Shown here: positions 1 through 8,923 of the stretch, one piece after another
How the letters are laid out: every line of letters starts with the position of its first letter
Numbering within the stretch: position 1 is the first letter of the stretch
Source of the DNA: Amanita rubescens
Lineage: Eukaryota > Basidiomycota > Agaricomycetes > Agaricales > Amanitaceae
Reading direction: 5' to 3'
Length of the DNA: 15,633 nucleotides
Assembly (NCBI GenBank): GCA_015039365.1
Contig: WION01000793.1
Span: 1-15,633 of the forward strand
The notes under the pieces: generated by a model
What the model was told of the DNA's origin: nothing
Databases searched by the model: none
What the model saw: the letters and a program-made list of their open reading frames with translations, nothing else
Made by a program: the position numbers and the translations under genes

Positions 1-182
1 GAACACAACCGTGACACGTAGTCACAAATTATTTCAATATTCGGTGAATATTGGACTTCGTATGTAGGAGAAGGGCTATGTTACAAACGTACGCCATGGC
101 CTATCTTTTTCCTATCTTATCATTTATGTCATCCCTCCTACATCATTGATTGCATATGCGTTCCTTCTGGAACATTCATCGT

Positions 183-273
183 TTATCATATGCTATTTCC
201 TTTTATCACATGCAAGTCGATTATCACATGTAAACCGTTTCATTATCACATGCAACCGTTTCATTATCACATG
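183..273 (+). repeat. Five spaced direct repeats of TTATCACATG
   Basis: Copies start at 183 (TTATCATATG variant), 203, 221, 243 and 264, so the period is 18-22 nt, about two helical turns. Three of the copies are followed by AACCGTTTC-like sequence. They lie 40-130 bp upstream of a TATA box and could be activator sites in the LTR promoter. That role is inference; the repeats themselves are seen directly. Confidence 0.7.
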
Positions 274-310
274 CATAACTACTTACTATATTTGCGTATA
301 TACTTTGTAC

Positions 311-318
311 TATATAAA
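311..318 (+). promoter_or_regulatory. TATA box of the candidate LTR
   Basis: TATATAAA lies 38 bp downstream of the last TTATCACATG repeat and is followed 16 bp later by a perfect 8-bp-stem palindrome (334-351). This order suits an LTR promoter. No transcript evidence is available. Confidence 0.4.
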
Positions 319-508
319 TCACGCAAATATACGACTAGACTTCAGTCTAGTTTTAACAGTCAAAATCTGTCTCGTTATCGTCTAAGTTCCCTTGAGGACT
401 TATCCGATAACACTCTTATTCTTTGAACGTTCTTAAGTGCCGGAACTCCCTTGAGGAACCTACGGTACCTGATAAGCTTGACTTATCAGTGAACGAACAA
501 ACGTAACA

Positions 509-1248
509 CAAGGAATGATTATCGCACTCGTCACACATACGAGCAGAGAGTATTTGCAAGGGAGGAAGCTCCCCTTGTAGAGATACTATACTCGTCTAAA
601 TAGTGTATTTAGGAAGACACGTCAAGTTTTTACTTGACAATGCGACATATACACACTTGCATATCCATCAGAGGATTCTTTTCAAACAAAGAATCATCGT
701 CATATATCTTGCTATTTACATAGCTTGATATTTATGCAAGTTGTTAAACGTTATCGTTTACCTGCCAAAAATATTCATTTAGCACTTAAGGATATATTCT
801 TATCCTTTATTAAACAAAGTAATAAATCATATCAGAGACAGCGAAGGCAGTAGAACAAGCCCCTTCTCGATAAATATGATTTCACACACTTTGTAAGGCT
901 TGAAGCCTGGGGGTGCTTTTATAATGGATATTGTCAACATGACAGGAAACTCGATTTTTGATAAATCGATTCAAACAATATATGTCATTGTATTGGCTTT
1001 TCGATAAAGTCATATCCTATATCTTTAGGATCAAACAATGATAAATATTGTATAACGTATACAACAAGCATTATAGGAATATTAAAGAAATATATAATAC
1101 AAGGGATTAAGGTGAAAGCAGCATATAGTCTGGATCCCCGTACTTGTACACGAAACGAGAGATCTTCCGTGAAGACTTTATAAAGTCTTGTAATTCCGGT
1201 GACTCGTACAAAATATTTCATATATTCCTGGATAACTTAGCGAGGGGG
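509..1248. other. AT-rich non-coding stretch packed with short hairpins
   Basis: There is no convincing coding sequence in either direction. Short perfect or near-perfect hairpins follow one another: 557-577, 621-638 (7-bp stem, TTTT loop), 674-695 (8-bp stem), 704-731 (ATATC-tt-GCTAT stem, TTAC loop), 788-807, 824-882 (9-bp stem with an inner stem), 951-969, 1014-1031, 1050-1062, and an 18-bp perfect palindrome at 1172-1189. The run continues into the neighbouring candidate LTRs. It could be the untranslated part of a retroelement; origin unknown. Confidence 0.6.
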
Positions 1249-1617
1249 TGTGTTAAAGTTATCTTATCTAATCATATAAGATAACGTATATCTTATCTTA
1301 TCTCATATAAGATAACACATCATATCTTATCCTATAGATTAGGATATACAGATTAGATGGACATACATGCGTATATGTATTCACATACATATATACATGT
1401 ACATATACATACATAGGATACTGGAATATCCTATAGTCGCTTGTGTCATCCCATTACTGCGGTAGACCCGTCATAGCTGCGCTAGACGTCATATCATACG
1501 TCATGCACAGCTCTTCCTCTATTTACTATACATTGTACTTATTAGGATATTAGTAGTATATAAGACTACCTGTACGTAGGTACAAATAAGAACTTTCCTT
1601 CTCCTCTTACCACCACA
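1249..1617 (+). mobile_element. Candidate second LTR, hairpin-rich
   Basis: A purine run CGAGGGGG (1241-1248) is followed directly by TGTGTTAAAGTTATC, the arrangement of a polypurine tract and LTR start in Ty1/copia-type elements. The proposed end is CCACA at 1617, giving TGTG...CACA termini. Inside are strong hairpins at 1258-1285 (10-bp stem), 1293-1315 (9-bp), 1328-1346 (7-bp), 1372-1393 (9-bp) and 1413-1434 (8-bp). There is no target duplication and no coding sequence nearby, so the right boundary is weak. It differs in sequence from the candidate LTR at 79-508. Confidence 0.3.
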
Positions 1618-1869
1618 TCCTATATCCATAGGATAGTGAGTTATCGTTTGAGGTCATCACCGCCACTCTACACTCCACTCTAAGTAAGTATTCACTTTAA
1701 TACTTAGACGCTGCGCTGCTGGGCGTATCTTCGTCAGTGGTGTCAAGCGATTTCTAGCGTCCGCGCTGATCAGGCATGCAATGATGCCAGCAACATGGGG
1801 GGTAGCCTGAGTGTGTGGTGTAGTTAGTTTCGAGGCGGCCTCTCCCTCGGGATCAGGCTCACCATCGAT

Positions 1870-1882
1870 GAGCCCAACATAC
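1870..1882. repeat. LINE target-site duplication, left copy
   Basis: GAGCCCAACATAC occurs here and again at 2446-2458 directly after the poly(A) run. A 13-bp exact duplication around a poly(A)-tailed insert is the signature of target-primed reverse transcription. On the minus strand it lies within the subtilase exon, a few codons before the catalytic serine. Confidence 0.95.
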
Positions 1883-2445
1883 GACAATGGCTCACTGTCA
1901 AATACAATCGAAAGCGCTACCTACCCATGCTAGGCTCTTCGACGAAGAGAAAGAGATTCTTCTTTGAAATGGCGGATGATGATAGAGAGAGGATGACGAG
2001 ACTTATGTATGCGATGACCAATCACGCACCAACAGGAGAGCACAACCAACGAATGTTCCCGGACAAATCGACAGATTGCCCAACGTGCCAACCTGGAACT
2101 TACCAATCACGCGAACACATCTTAACACGATGCAGGTATCACTTTTCTTTTCCTTCTTTACGCGAATGGACTAACGATCCAAAAAACAATGAATCACTTA
2201 CCAAAATCATCAAAGAAAATCCTACTATATTTTCGTTTACCGATCTTCCTCTCGATGTACCATGATTTCCTTTTCCTCTATTCGTTTCCCTCTTTTCTAT
2301 CTAGAAAAATACTACTAAACACATTAACATGCGCGTAAATGCGCATTACCCCACTATGTGACTTGTGTCACAATGCCTACCTGTATTAAATTACTTCTTG
2401 CTCAAATGAAATCACCTTTATAAATAAAAAAAAAAAAAAAAAAAA
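1883..2445 (+). mobile_element. 5'-truncated LINE (Tad-like) with poly(A) tail
   Basis: The insert is 563 bp. It begins in the middle of a reverse-transcriptase C-terminal frame and ends in a pure A run of about 20 nt (2426-2445). It is bounded by the 13-bp duplication. The 3' untranslated part (2266-2425) contains two small hairpins, 2329-2346 (ATGCGC/GCGCAT) and 2357-2372 (TGTGAC, TTGT loop, GTCACA). LINE reverse transcriptases of some clades recognise a 3' stem-loop, so these may be recognition structures. The homogeneous A run and exact duplication suggest a fairly recent insertion. Confidence 0.93.
1885..2265 (+). pseudogene. C-terminal fragment of a LINE reverse transcriptase (zinc-knuckle region)
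   Basis: The frame is open from the very start of the insert, without its own start codon, to a TGA at 2263-2265. It encodes about 126 residues. The middle has the tail typical of Tad/I-type fungal LINEs: LMYAMTNHAPTGEHNQRMF, then DCPTC...REHILTRC, a CxxC-x-H-x-C zinc-binding pattern that follows the RNase H domain in these polyproteins. The polymerase and RNase H domains are absent because the copy is 5'-truncated. The fragment cannot act alone. An internal ATG at 1927 is probably not meaningful. Confidence 0.88.
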
Positions 2446-2458
2446 GAGCCCAACATAC
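2446..2458. repeat. LINE target-site duplication, right copy
   Basis: Second copy of GAGCCCAACATAC, starting at the first non-A base after the poly(A) tail. Deleting 1883-2458 would rejoin the subtilase exon in frame. Confidence 0.95.
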
Positions 2459-3342
2459 AGATTGATGAGTGTGTATCTTCGTTACTCGCACTGTAGATGC
2501 TAGCACCGGGGGCAAACAAATCAACACCGCGGCCATAATCCGAACTTCCCCATGAGTCTACCCATCGTCTGTCCTCGATGGTAGATGCACTGACATGGAT
2601 TGTGTCGGTCGTATTCGTAAATTGGATATTTCTGTTCTCATTTCCTTTCGCGATCTAGACCATGAGATAGAGTCGCTTGTTTAAATAACAAAATAACATG
2701 AGAGCACACCACAACATGAACTCCTGCATTAGTAATCTAACGTTTGGAAGGAGTGGTTGTGATGAGAAGAGCAATTGGCAGAGGACAGGTATTTCCCTAC
2801 CGAACCAATCATTTGATTCAATGATCGAGCATATTCCGCATAGTCACTGGGAAACGGCATGTCTATCGAGAGGTTTAAGATGGAATGGCATCTCGAATCC
2901 TGCCATGCGGCCTGTGCCAGTTGCGACACCTTCCGCATACCTCTCACACTAAATCCGAGAGGGATTTGTCAGTCAGGGACAGAAAAAACATCACCCACAC
3001 TCACACAAGTGAGCTGCTTGGCATTCTGGAAGGTTTTGTCTGTCAGACGAATACTTTTACGGGGCACTGTAAAGGCCATTTACTCTGCGGGGAAGTCGTA
3101 CGCCCATGGTGCAGTCCCTAGGACCTTGATTGCAATGATCCTGGCAGCCTTTAATGGTTTCATAGAATTTAATAATGATCAACTATGTCTATTTTATTGG
3201 GAAACAGTGTTTGAACTAGTACACACCTTGGCAACGCCGTATTTCTTGCCAGCGGCAATCCCACTACAATTCCGAGTCAAGACTTGGAGTAGCGGAACTA
3301 AGGTAAGTACATACACTACATGGGTTCCATGTCCATTAAAGT

Positions 3343-3476
3343 CACTTTTTCTACGAAGTCCAAAAATCCCATCATTGGACAAACTTGAAGATTTGAAATA
3401 TGTTACATACATTAAGGGGGTTTTGCCATCGAATGTGCTAAACACAGTTGGCCAAAAATCCCATAACTAAAAAGTG
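3343..3476. mobile_element. Small 134-bp insertion with inverted ends (possible MITE)
   Basis: The ends are CACTTTTT and AAAAAGTG, an 8-bp inverted pair. Slightly further in, both ends also carry CCAAAAATCCCAT in direct orientation (3361-3373 and 3452-3464). Read on the minus strand, removing this block fuses the codons for IKSDF to NGHGTHV, exactly the spacing expected between GGRASW and the catalytic His of a subtilase. The flanking AAA/AAA is too short to be a convincing target duplication. It is too small to code for a transposase. It might instead be an aberrant intron, but it lacks GT-AG ends in the right place. Confidence 0.45.
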
Positions 3477-4165
3477 AAATCTGACTTTATGCTTTCAAAG
3501 TTGGTCCAAGAAGCACGTCCACCAAAGTCATTCTGGCCACGAATGGTAGTAAGTGTTGGGGTGGGGGGGGTGGGGGGGAGCATATGTACGTGGCCAATAG
3601 AGACGCCTGATTGGAATTACTTTCACCAGCATAAACATTCAGCAGATGATTGAGACCTACCAGAATCTAGGTGTACATGGGAGTGAACAGTGTTAAGACT
3701 ACTAACAAGGATCACATACTGATAACGTAAATATCCACACCCTTTCCGCTGTTGGGGTCCAGGAAAGATTTGAAAGTAGAGCTACCGGTCCCGCCCCTAT
3801 TGACAAAACAATTTGGTCAAACAAGTTAAGGAGATCTCAAAAGGCAGCATCACGTACGGAAGCTGCTTGGGCGAGGTCAGTCTCGCAACACCCCATGGCA
3901 CGTCATCCCTGCGGCAGCATGCCGGAGGTATCAACTTGGGATGAAATCAACTTGGAAGATTTACTAACTGCTCTTGCAAGCTCTGTAGGAAACTGTCATC
4001 TCACATTTGTCAATCTTCTGAAACGAAAAGAACACCAAAGTCACAAACCTCCGCGCAGGGAATATATACTCTTCGTGGATGAGTTCAACAATACGGTCCT
4101 TACTGGGACCATCCAAGTTTGACCTGAGAATCTCGAGAGATTTATCGTCGAATTTACCTGCGTTT

Positions 4166-5400
4166 CAATGATTAGGTTTTGATAATGCGAGAAAAGAAGC
4201 CATATATGTACCAACAAAACATTTTAAATCTTCAAAGCAGTTCTCTACGCCCTTAGGGGCCCATAAGACCTTGCAAAGCCTCTCCAACTTGTTCTCAATG
4301 TCACCACGGTGAAACACTGCAATATGCTCTGGGTTGTACCCAGCACTGCAGGTGCCATGCACAATAGTGCACAGACTTAAGCTAAGGCTGATCTGAGGGG
4401 AAGGGGACTCCGATTCTCGTTCATAGCTATCGTATACGACTACATGTGACATGTACTTATAGTAACTACCATGCGCTTACCATGCACTTGTGGTCCGACA
4501 TAATCCGACATATTCCCGCGCATCCGACGTACTCCGACGAATTCCCGCGCGTCGGATCGAAGCGGATCGAAAGCGGACGGAAGCGGACAGAAAGCGGATT
4601 GAAGGATGATCAATGGCGGACATCTTCAGAAAGCTTCAGAGCATGCTGCACACTGTAACAGGATTCCATCCGTTACAACGGGTAGTGTCCTCAGTGAACA
4701 TGACAAGATGTCTGCCAGTTTTCCAGCCCTTTGAGAGCTTATCAGATTCAGGGGATTCAGACATGAATGGGATGTTACTGTCCGCGATGCGCATCCAGCT
4801 ACCTTTTTATCTCAATCGTTCGCTGGAATTGGAGGTAACCGATGATCGATAACCCATTCACTGGGTATGGTTTCGACTTAACGAGCGATTCGGAGAAATG
4901 CAATTGCTGGGGATCCTCTTTTCTGCTGCGGCTTCTCGAGTTCATTTGAGAGGTGCTTCTGCCAGAAAGAATTGATGCTGTCAAATTTTCAAAAGCTTGG
5001 CCCTTTCGCGATTCTCCGAGGCACGAGATCGGAGAACAGTTTAGTTATCTAAGATCTTCTTCGTATGAATCTAAAAGTGTCGCCGTTGGCGATTTCAGTA
5101 GATATTAGACGATTTTCTTCGATATAGATATATTTCGCACAGATCGAAACGTATCGTTGATCAGAGTTCAGTAGTTCTCACATTGAATTGACAGTGGCTG
5201 ATTTCATCCGATTATCGATAGTGGCACAGACGCACAATTCCAGATGAATTGAATATGATGAGTCCTGGTTCATCTGATTGTCATATGTTTTTTGTCTGAA
5301 ATTTTTGGACTGCTGTGAAAGTCATATGAAAACCATTCCGCAAAAAACAGACCAAAACAGCGTAAATGCTCCGCTCAATCTGAGGTTGTTGACAGCAATG
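4166..5400. other. Region without a supportable gene
   Basis: Only short open frames without recognisable motifs occur here, for example plus 4613-4852 (79 codons) and minus 4165-4452 (95 codons). The latter abuts the propeptide tail of the subtilase and may contain its decayed first exons. At 4495-4606 there is a degenerate array built on TCCGAC/CGGA and AAGCGGA units. From 4850 to 5400 I see nothing beyond intergenic sequence. Confidence 0.6.
4495..4606. repeat. Degenerate short-unit array (CCGACnTA / AAGCGGA)
   Basis: The left half has repeated CCGACATA, CCGACGTA, CCGACGAA with CCCGCGC blocks. The right half, from about 4559, repeats AGCGGA(T/C) five times at 8-12 nt spacing. The two halves are partly complementary (TCCG against CGGA), so the stretch could fold back on itself. 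No gene is associated with it. Confidence 0.5.
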
Positions 5401-5403
5401 ACG

Positions 5404-5769
5404 ACGAATTGAGGAGAATGAGTTGGAGAAAACCGTACAATCCGAACCGACTCAACGTGCGACCCGCCAAGCGGCACCAAACGCCGCAGTGTAAGTGATC
5501 CCGTCGCAATCTCCACCGCCCTCGGCTAATGCGACCATTCCCAGCTTGCCTGTCCCATTTGTGGCTTGCTTGATTCTCGTTAAGACGATGGGACTAACCC
5601 ATACCAGCTCGCCCATCTCCATCTCCACGCCTTCCACGTTCACCGCAGCTCCCTCAACTACCTTTATCGTGACAACATCGGACACGGTTCCTATACTTCT
5701 CCAAGTACGGCTTATAGCCCCCAGATACGACTGAACCCGCTTCCCGAACCGCCGAAAGTTCTGTTGGGG
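5404..5769 (+). pseudogene. Left part of an unrecognised reading frame interrupted by the KDZ transposon
   Basis: A well-formed intron GTAAGT...GCTAATG...CCCAG fits at 5491-5544. From 5545 one frame runs with plausible protein-like composition (CPICGLL, later NPYQLAHLHLHAFH and RLNPLPEPPKVLL) up to the transposon, apart from a TAA at 5581-5583. Across the target duplication it continues in the same phase into 15386 onward. Two other frames here are also open for 80-100 codons, including one on the minus strand, so the coding strand is not certain. I do not recognise the product. Confidence 0.3.
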
Positions 5770-5777
5770 CGTTTAAC
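5770..5777. repeat. 8-bp target-site duplication of the KDZ transposon, left
   Basis: CGTTTAAC immediately precedes the left inverted repeat and is repeated exactly at 15378-15385 after the right one. An 8-bp duplication is what has been described for Zisupton-type elements, part of the KDZ group. Confidence 0.95.
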
Positions 5778-6119
5778 CACCTGATTAGCCCATCAAAAAC
5801 CTTTAATTAGACAGGGACATCACGTGTCCCTCCTTCTTCATTTGGAGGGCATTTTCGAATTAATACGCTTAAACAAATAAAAGTATGTATGACTTTGCTT
5901 TTTTTTTGACTTGTACACATTGTACTTGATGTTACCAACCTATACCAGCCTACGGAATGGTCCGGCCTTATATAATCATCATTTCCTAGAGCTGGGATCC
6001 ATTACCGACCTATACCAGCCTACGGAATTGTCGGGCCTTATATAATCATCCTTTCCCAGAGCTGGGATCCACACCTACTATTTTAGGCAGGTGGTTCAAT
6101 TTCCTTATATGACAATAAC
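5778..6119 (+). repeat. Left terminal inverted repeat
   Basis: It matches the reverse complement of 15107-15377 almost throughout. It is 71 bp longer because an internal 70-bp block (5932-6001) is duplicated at 6002-6071. A subterminal hairpin GGGACA-TCACG-TGTCCC (5814-5830) contains the palindrome CACGTG, and CCCTCC/GGAGGG pair just inside it. The transposase stop codon lies only 30 bp beyond the inner end. Confidence 0.93.
5932..6071 (+). repeat. Two tandem 70-bp copies inside the left inverted repeat
   Basis: Copies 5932-6001 and 6002-6071 share ACCTATACCAGCCTACGGAA and TTATATAATCATC with few changes. The right inverted repeat has a single copy (about 15156-15225), so the duplication arose on the left after the ends were formed, or was lost on the right. 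Such repeats often carry transposase-binding sites; that is inference. Confidence 0.88.
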
Positions 6120-8173
6120 GACACATAGGGCTGTTTTGCATATAATAATCTACATTTCACTGTGATTATCACAGGAAGCAACCATTAGCGAGTAAGCTAT
6201 GTCTTCTGGTTCGTGATCCTCTCCATCATCGGAATCGTCGTCATCAGAACCATCTTCATCATCATCGAGAACATTGTCGTCACCGCTGATGTCCCTGTCG
6301 TCACCGCCGATGTCCCTGTCTTCAGCGACGGTGTCGTTGCTCTTGTTGCTTGCATCCGAGGGTATACCTTGTGGTGCCTGGGGTTTCACGATAGCTATGC
6401 CAGGGTTGAGGGTTCCGGAGAAAGTCGGGGAGACCGAGAGCTTCTCGAAACGCCGTATGTGAATGTCGTTTGAACGCCCACGCTCCTGTCTGTAACAAGC
6501 AACCTGGTGGGCTAGCTCCGGATGGGAATTTCGTAAGAGAGTCTCTTGTTCAGCCAAAAATCGTTCCTCATCTCGTATGTGAGTGACGACTCGACGGATT
6601 TCAATGTCCAGCCGCTTGATTTCCTCTCGAGCCTGTTCAATCTTGAAATAACGGTCGCGGAGTAATCGGTTGGTGGGGACCGCCCACGCCTTCTCATGGA
6701 TATCTTGTCTGGCGCAACGGAGGAGGTCGAAATCTGATAAAATTGCATATTGGACTATATCGTCCCATTTTAGCTTGTCCATACGCAGAGAGGAGGCAGC
6801 TTCATTGTATTTTTGCAGGGCTGTCTTGATGGCTGGTGAACGTTCTCGAAGTGCATTCCGAATTTGAATGCGAAGGTTATAACCTTAGAAAACTCAAAAT
6901 CAAATGAAATGAGGTGTTGGGAGTATAAAACTCACCTGTTTGTGGCATATTTGCTTTGGAGAGCTCGAAAATTTGCGAAACGACAAGGGATTCAAGGTGG
7001 TCTAGACATTTTCTATAGTTGCGAAGGCGGACCTTTTCGGCGGCGACAGCCCATGCCTTGGACGATGGAAGCCAACGTTCCTCTGGCTTGATGCCGATTT
7101 TGTGTTCAATATCATGAATGATATCTAATACCTTATTGCGCTTCTCTATAAGCTGGTGTTGCTTGGTTTCTACCGTCCGCGTGCAATCCCGCTGGTTCTG
7201 ACTTAGCGTTTCCGGCGTCGAATTGAGGAACGTTGCTCGCTGGAGTTCGATATCCCGCCTAGCAAGACGCTTAATCATTTGCTATTTGAATATAACAGCT
7301 TAAAAGCTTACTCGTGCTCATAAAAAACTGTCAACTGTTGATAGTATTCCATCTCTAGGGTGTCCTGCACCGGTTCTTGATCCAACCCTTTAAGATATTC
7401 TCGTTCTTCGCGCAACCAATCAGCGAATATAATTACATCGAATATTCCTTGAGCTTTCATGGTAGAGCAAAGCGCAGGCTCGGTTTTCAATATATCTAAG
7501 GCCTGCCTGTAATTGTTAACGAGAAATTTGCCTGGGAACGACTTGAGCATGTGAACATTACATAAGATTCTGAACAGAGGCTTACTAAGGCTTGCGTACG
7601 TCTCTAGGCTGTCCATGTGTTGGAGGAATAGAACAATGCTCTGCTGGCGGTGGAAGACACTTGCATAACGGATAGACCTTGCCAGGGCATTGGATTTTGA
7701 AAAAAAGCGTTCACAGCCCTCAAGATCTTCAAGCCCGAGGCCCTTCACATATGTTGCTAGATGGGATAACTGACATAATTGATTATGGGCATGGCCATGG
7801 AATGAGCCAACGAGAGAGTTATAGTTAAGGTTTGATGCGAGGTCGTTGAGTTGACTTTGTGCAACAGTTGTCTTGAATTGGCAGCCGATATCATACCCTA
7901 TTCCAAGGTTGGAACCGAATGCATTCAAGAGGGTATTGACAGTTGCTAACGGGTACTTAGACCTGCATAGGAATTAGCATTAAACATGGGCTATATAATG
8001 GTCACTCACAATTCCCCGCTCTGTACCATGTCGGCAACAAGCAAGACAAAGCCGTGCCGACACAATGACAAAAAAATTCCAGTCTCGTCAAATACGCCCG
8101 ACGTGTGTGACGTCGCCCTCGCATCCTGATTCATGTTACTCCACTGGGACGAACAGGGACTTTCGGATGGCGC

Positions 8174-8923
8174 TGAAACAACGAAACGGAGGTTGCGTTG
8201 GGTGCAACCTCCGAGGCTCGGTGTTTGCCGAGCGAGTTCGGCAGCACCGAAAGGTGCTCGCCCAACTTCGGTCGCACTCTCGGGGCTCAGGAACTTAGAT
8301 GCGAAGTGAGGGGAAAGTAAACTGTATAAAACTAACTACGACGGGGTATATAAACTACATGCCTCGTGTGCTACGTGCGTAATACGGTCCGAAACGTATC
8401 CGATACCGAGTCTCGGAGCTTCGGAACGTGGCTCCGAGGTCAAGGGTTTGAGCCGAAGGTGCGGTGAGGGTTTCGGAGGGTTTCAGTGTCGGTTCCAGCA
8501 TAGCCGGTGTAACGAGCCGATTCCAGCTACGTTGGAACCGATCTCCGAATCCTTCCGAAGCTCCCCGAAGCACTCCGAGCCTATGCTCGATCCTGGAGGA
8601 TGATCGTTTGTGTTCGGATGCACGCACAGGCCTCGGACTTGGTGCAGGATTCATCACATGGTCACCTCGTGCCTCCGTAGTATATATACCATTGTGTACA
8701 TAGTTGTAGTTAGCGAATTATCACCCCATTACTGCTCCAAGTTCGATTCCTTTCGTTCCCTTCGTTCCTCGGTGCTTCGGACACCTTCCACTCGTTCACC
8801 TTCGCATTCGGCACCCTCTCTGCCTCCGAGGCACCCCCAGGACTGACCTCCGAAGCCCCTTTGGCCGAACGCACTTCCGCATCGGCCTTCTTCTGATCGT
8901 TTCACCGGAATCGACACGTTACA
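8174..8923 (-). mobile_element. Solo LTR (349 bp of its own) inserted in the transposase, itself interrupted
   Basis: On the minus strand it starts TGTAACGTGTCGATTCCGGC and ends TTTCGTTGTTTCA. It is flanked by GTGC (8924-8927 read on the minus strand) and GCGC (8170-8173), a 4-bp duplication with one transition. It lies 4 nt into the sixth coding exon; deleting it with one flank copy restores the frame VPSESPCSSQWSNM. The first 35 nt closely resemble the 397-bp LTR nested inside it, the rest less so, so it is an older or sister family. It has a TTTATATA box near 8345-8355 and two neat hairpins, 8189-8213 (GGAGGTTGC/GCAACCTCC) and AGCACCGAAAGGTGCT at about 8242-8257. No internal retroelement sequence remains. 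Confidence 0.88.
8508..8904 (+). mobile_element. Solo LTR, 397 bp, nested in the older LTR
   Basis: It starts TGTAACGAGCCGATTCC and ends GATCGTTTCA, and is flanked by CCGG on both sides (8504-8507, 8905-8908). A TATATATA box lies at 8680-8688. The body is full of CTTCGG/CCGAAG and CTCCGA words. It is the same length as the LTR at 11384-11780 and differs from it at about ten positions, nearly all transitions. A 4-bp duplication and TG...CA ends suggest a Ty3/gypsy-type element, but no internal domain is present to confirm it. Short open frames inside it are not genes. Confidence 0.93.

Larger units (their letters stand above)
79..508 (+). mobile_element. Candidate LTR (solo or 3' LTR of an element lying to the left)
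   Basis: The segment starts TGTTAC and ends GTAACA, a 6-bp inverted match of the kind that closes LTRs. A purine run AGGAGAAGGG lies at 67-76, almost touching the left end, as a polypurine tract does before a 3' LTR. Inside are five direct copies of TTATCACATG (183-273), then a TATATAAA box (311-318), giving an enhancer-TATA order typical of an LTR U3. The flanks GGCTA and CAAGG do not match, so no target duplication is visible, which fits a 3' LTR of an element running out of the window or old decay. No reverse transcriptase is recognisable in bases 1-78. Boundaries are inferred from sequence pattern only. Confidence 0.45.
1657..4160 (-). pseudogene. Subtilisin-like serine protease (S8, proteinase K-like), broken by insertions
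   Basis: Reading the minus strand from 4160, the frame shows an I9-type propeptide tail (KFDDKSLEILRSNLD, about 4112-4158), PWGVARL (about 3875-3898), GKGVDIYVI before the Asp motif (about 3721-3750), GHNDFGGRASW, the His motif NGHGTHV (about 3317-3340), YGVAK, SILNLS, GVHVV, the oxyanion GNEN, VDLFAPG, and the Ser motif GSSMATPHVAG. These are the family landmarks in order. Introns of 51-64 nt fit at 3667-3719, 3607-3660, 3533-3589, 3264-3314, 2949-3004, 2737-2800, 2655-2709 and 1807-1862; one of 78 nt at 3149-3226 is also needed. Lesions: the LINE at 1883-2445 splits the serine exon, a 134-bp insert (3343-3476) splits the exon before HGTH, and the Asp codon reads AAT across its intron. The first exons and the junction near 3030-3080 are not resolved. 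Such proteases are usually secreted; no signal peptide was found. Confidence 0.85.

Noticed and set aside
1369..1415. Run of ACATATACATAC words, considered as a CRISPR-like or satellite array
   Set aside because: Units are too short and irregular, with no spacers; it is a simple AT-rich stretch folding into hairpins.
1657..1887. A 76-codon minus-strand frame read straight through, suggesting that the catalytic Ser had been replaced (HTQATPHVAG)
   Set aside because: An intron with good ends and a CTAAC branch site fits at 1807-1862; splicing it gives GSSMATPHVAG, so the serine is present.
2859..3470. A 203-codon plus-strand open frame
   Set aside because: It lies opposite the subtilase exons, has no recognisable motif and ignores the clear minus-strand splice structure.
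3559..3580. G-run (GTGGGGGGGGTGGGGGGGAG), considered as a quadruplex or regulatory element
   Set aside because: On the minus strand it is a C-rich tract inside the intron at 3533-3589 of the broken subtilase; nothing links it to a function.
6213..6473. Plus-strand frame rich in Val/Ile at the end of the transposase
   Set aside because: It is the shadow of the acidic Asp/Glu tail of the transposase on the other strand.
8355..8846. Several open frames of 70-100 codons on both strands within 8355-8846, with similar ones in 11442-11893
   Set aside because: They lie inside the LTRs and recur because the LTRs are copies of one another; the sequence is CTTCGG/CCGAAG-rich and open by composition. 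No domain or start context supports them.
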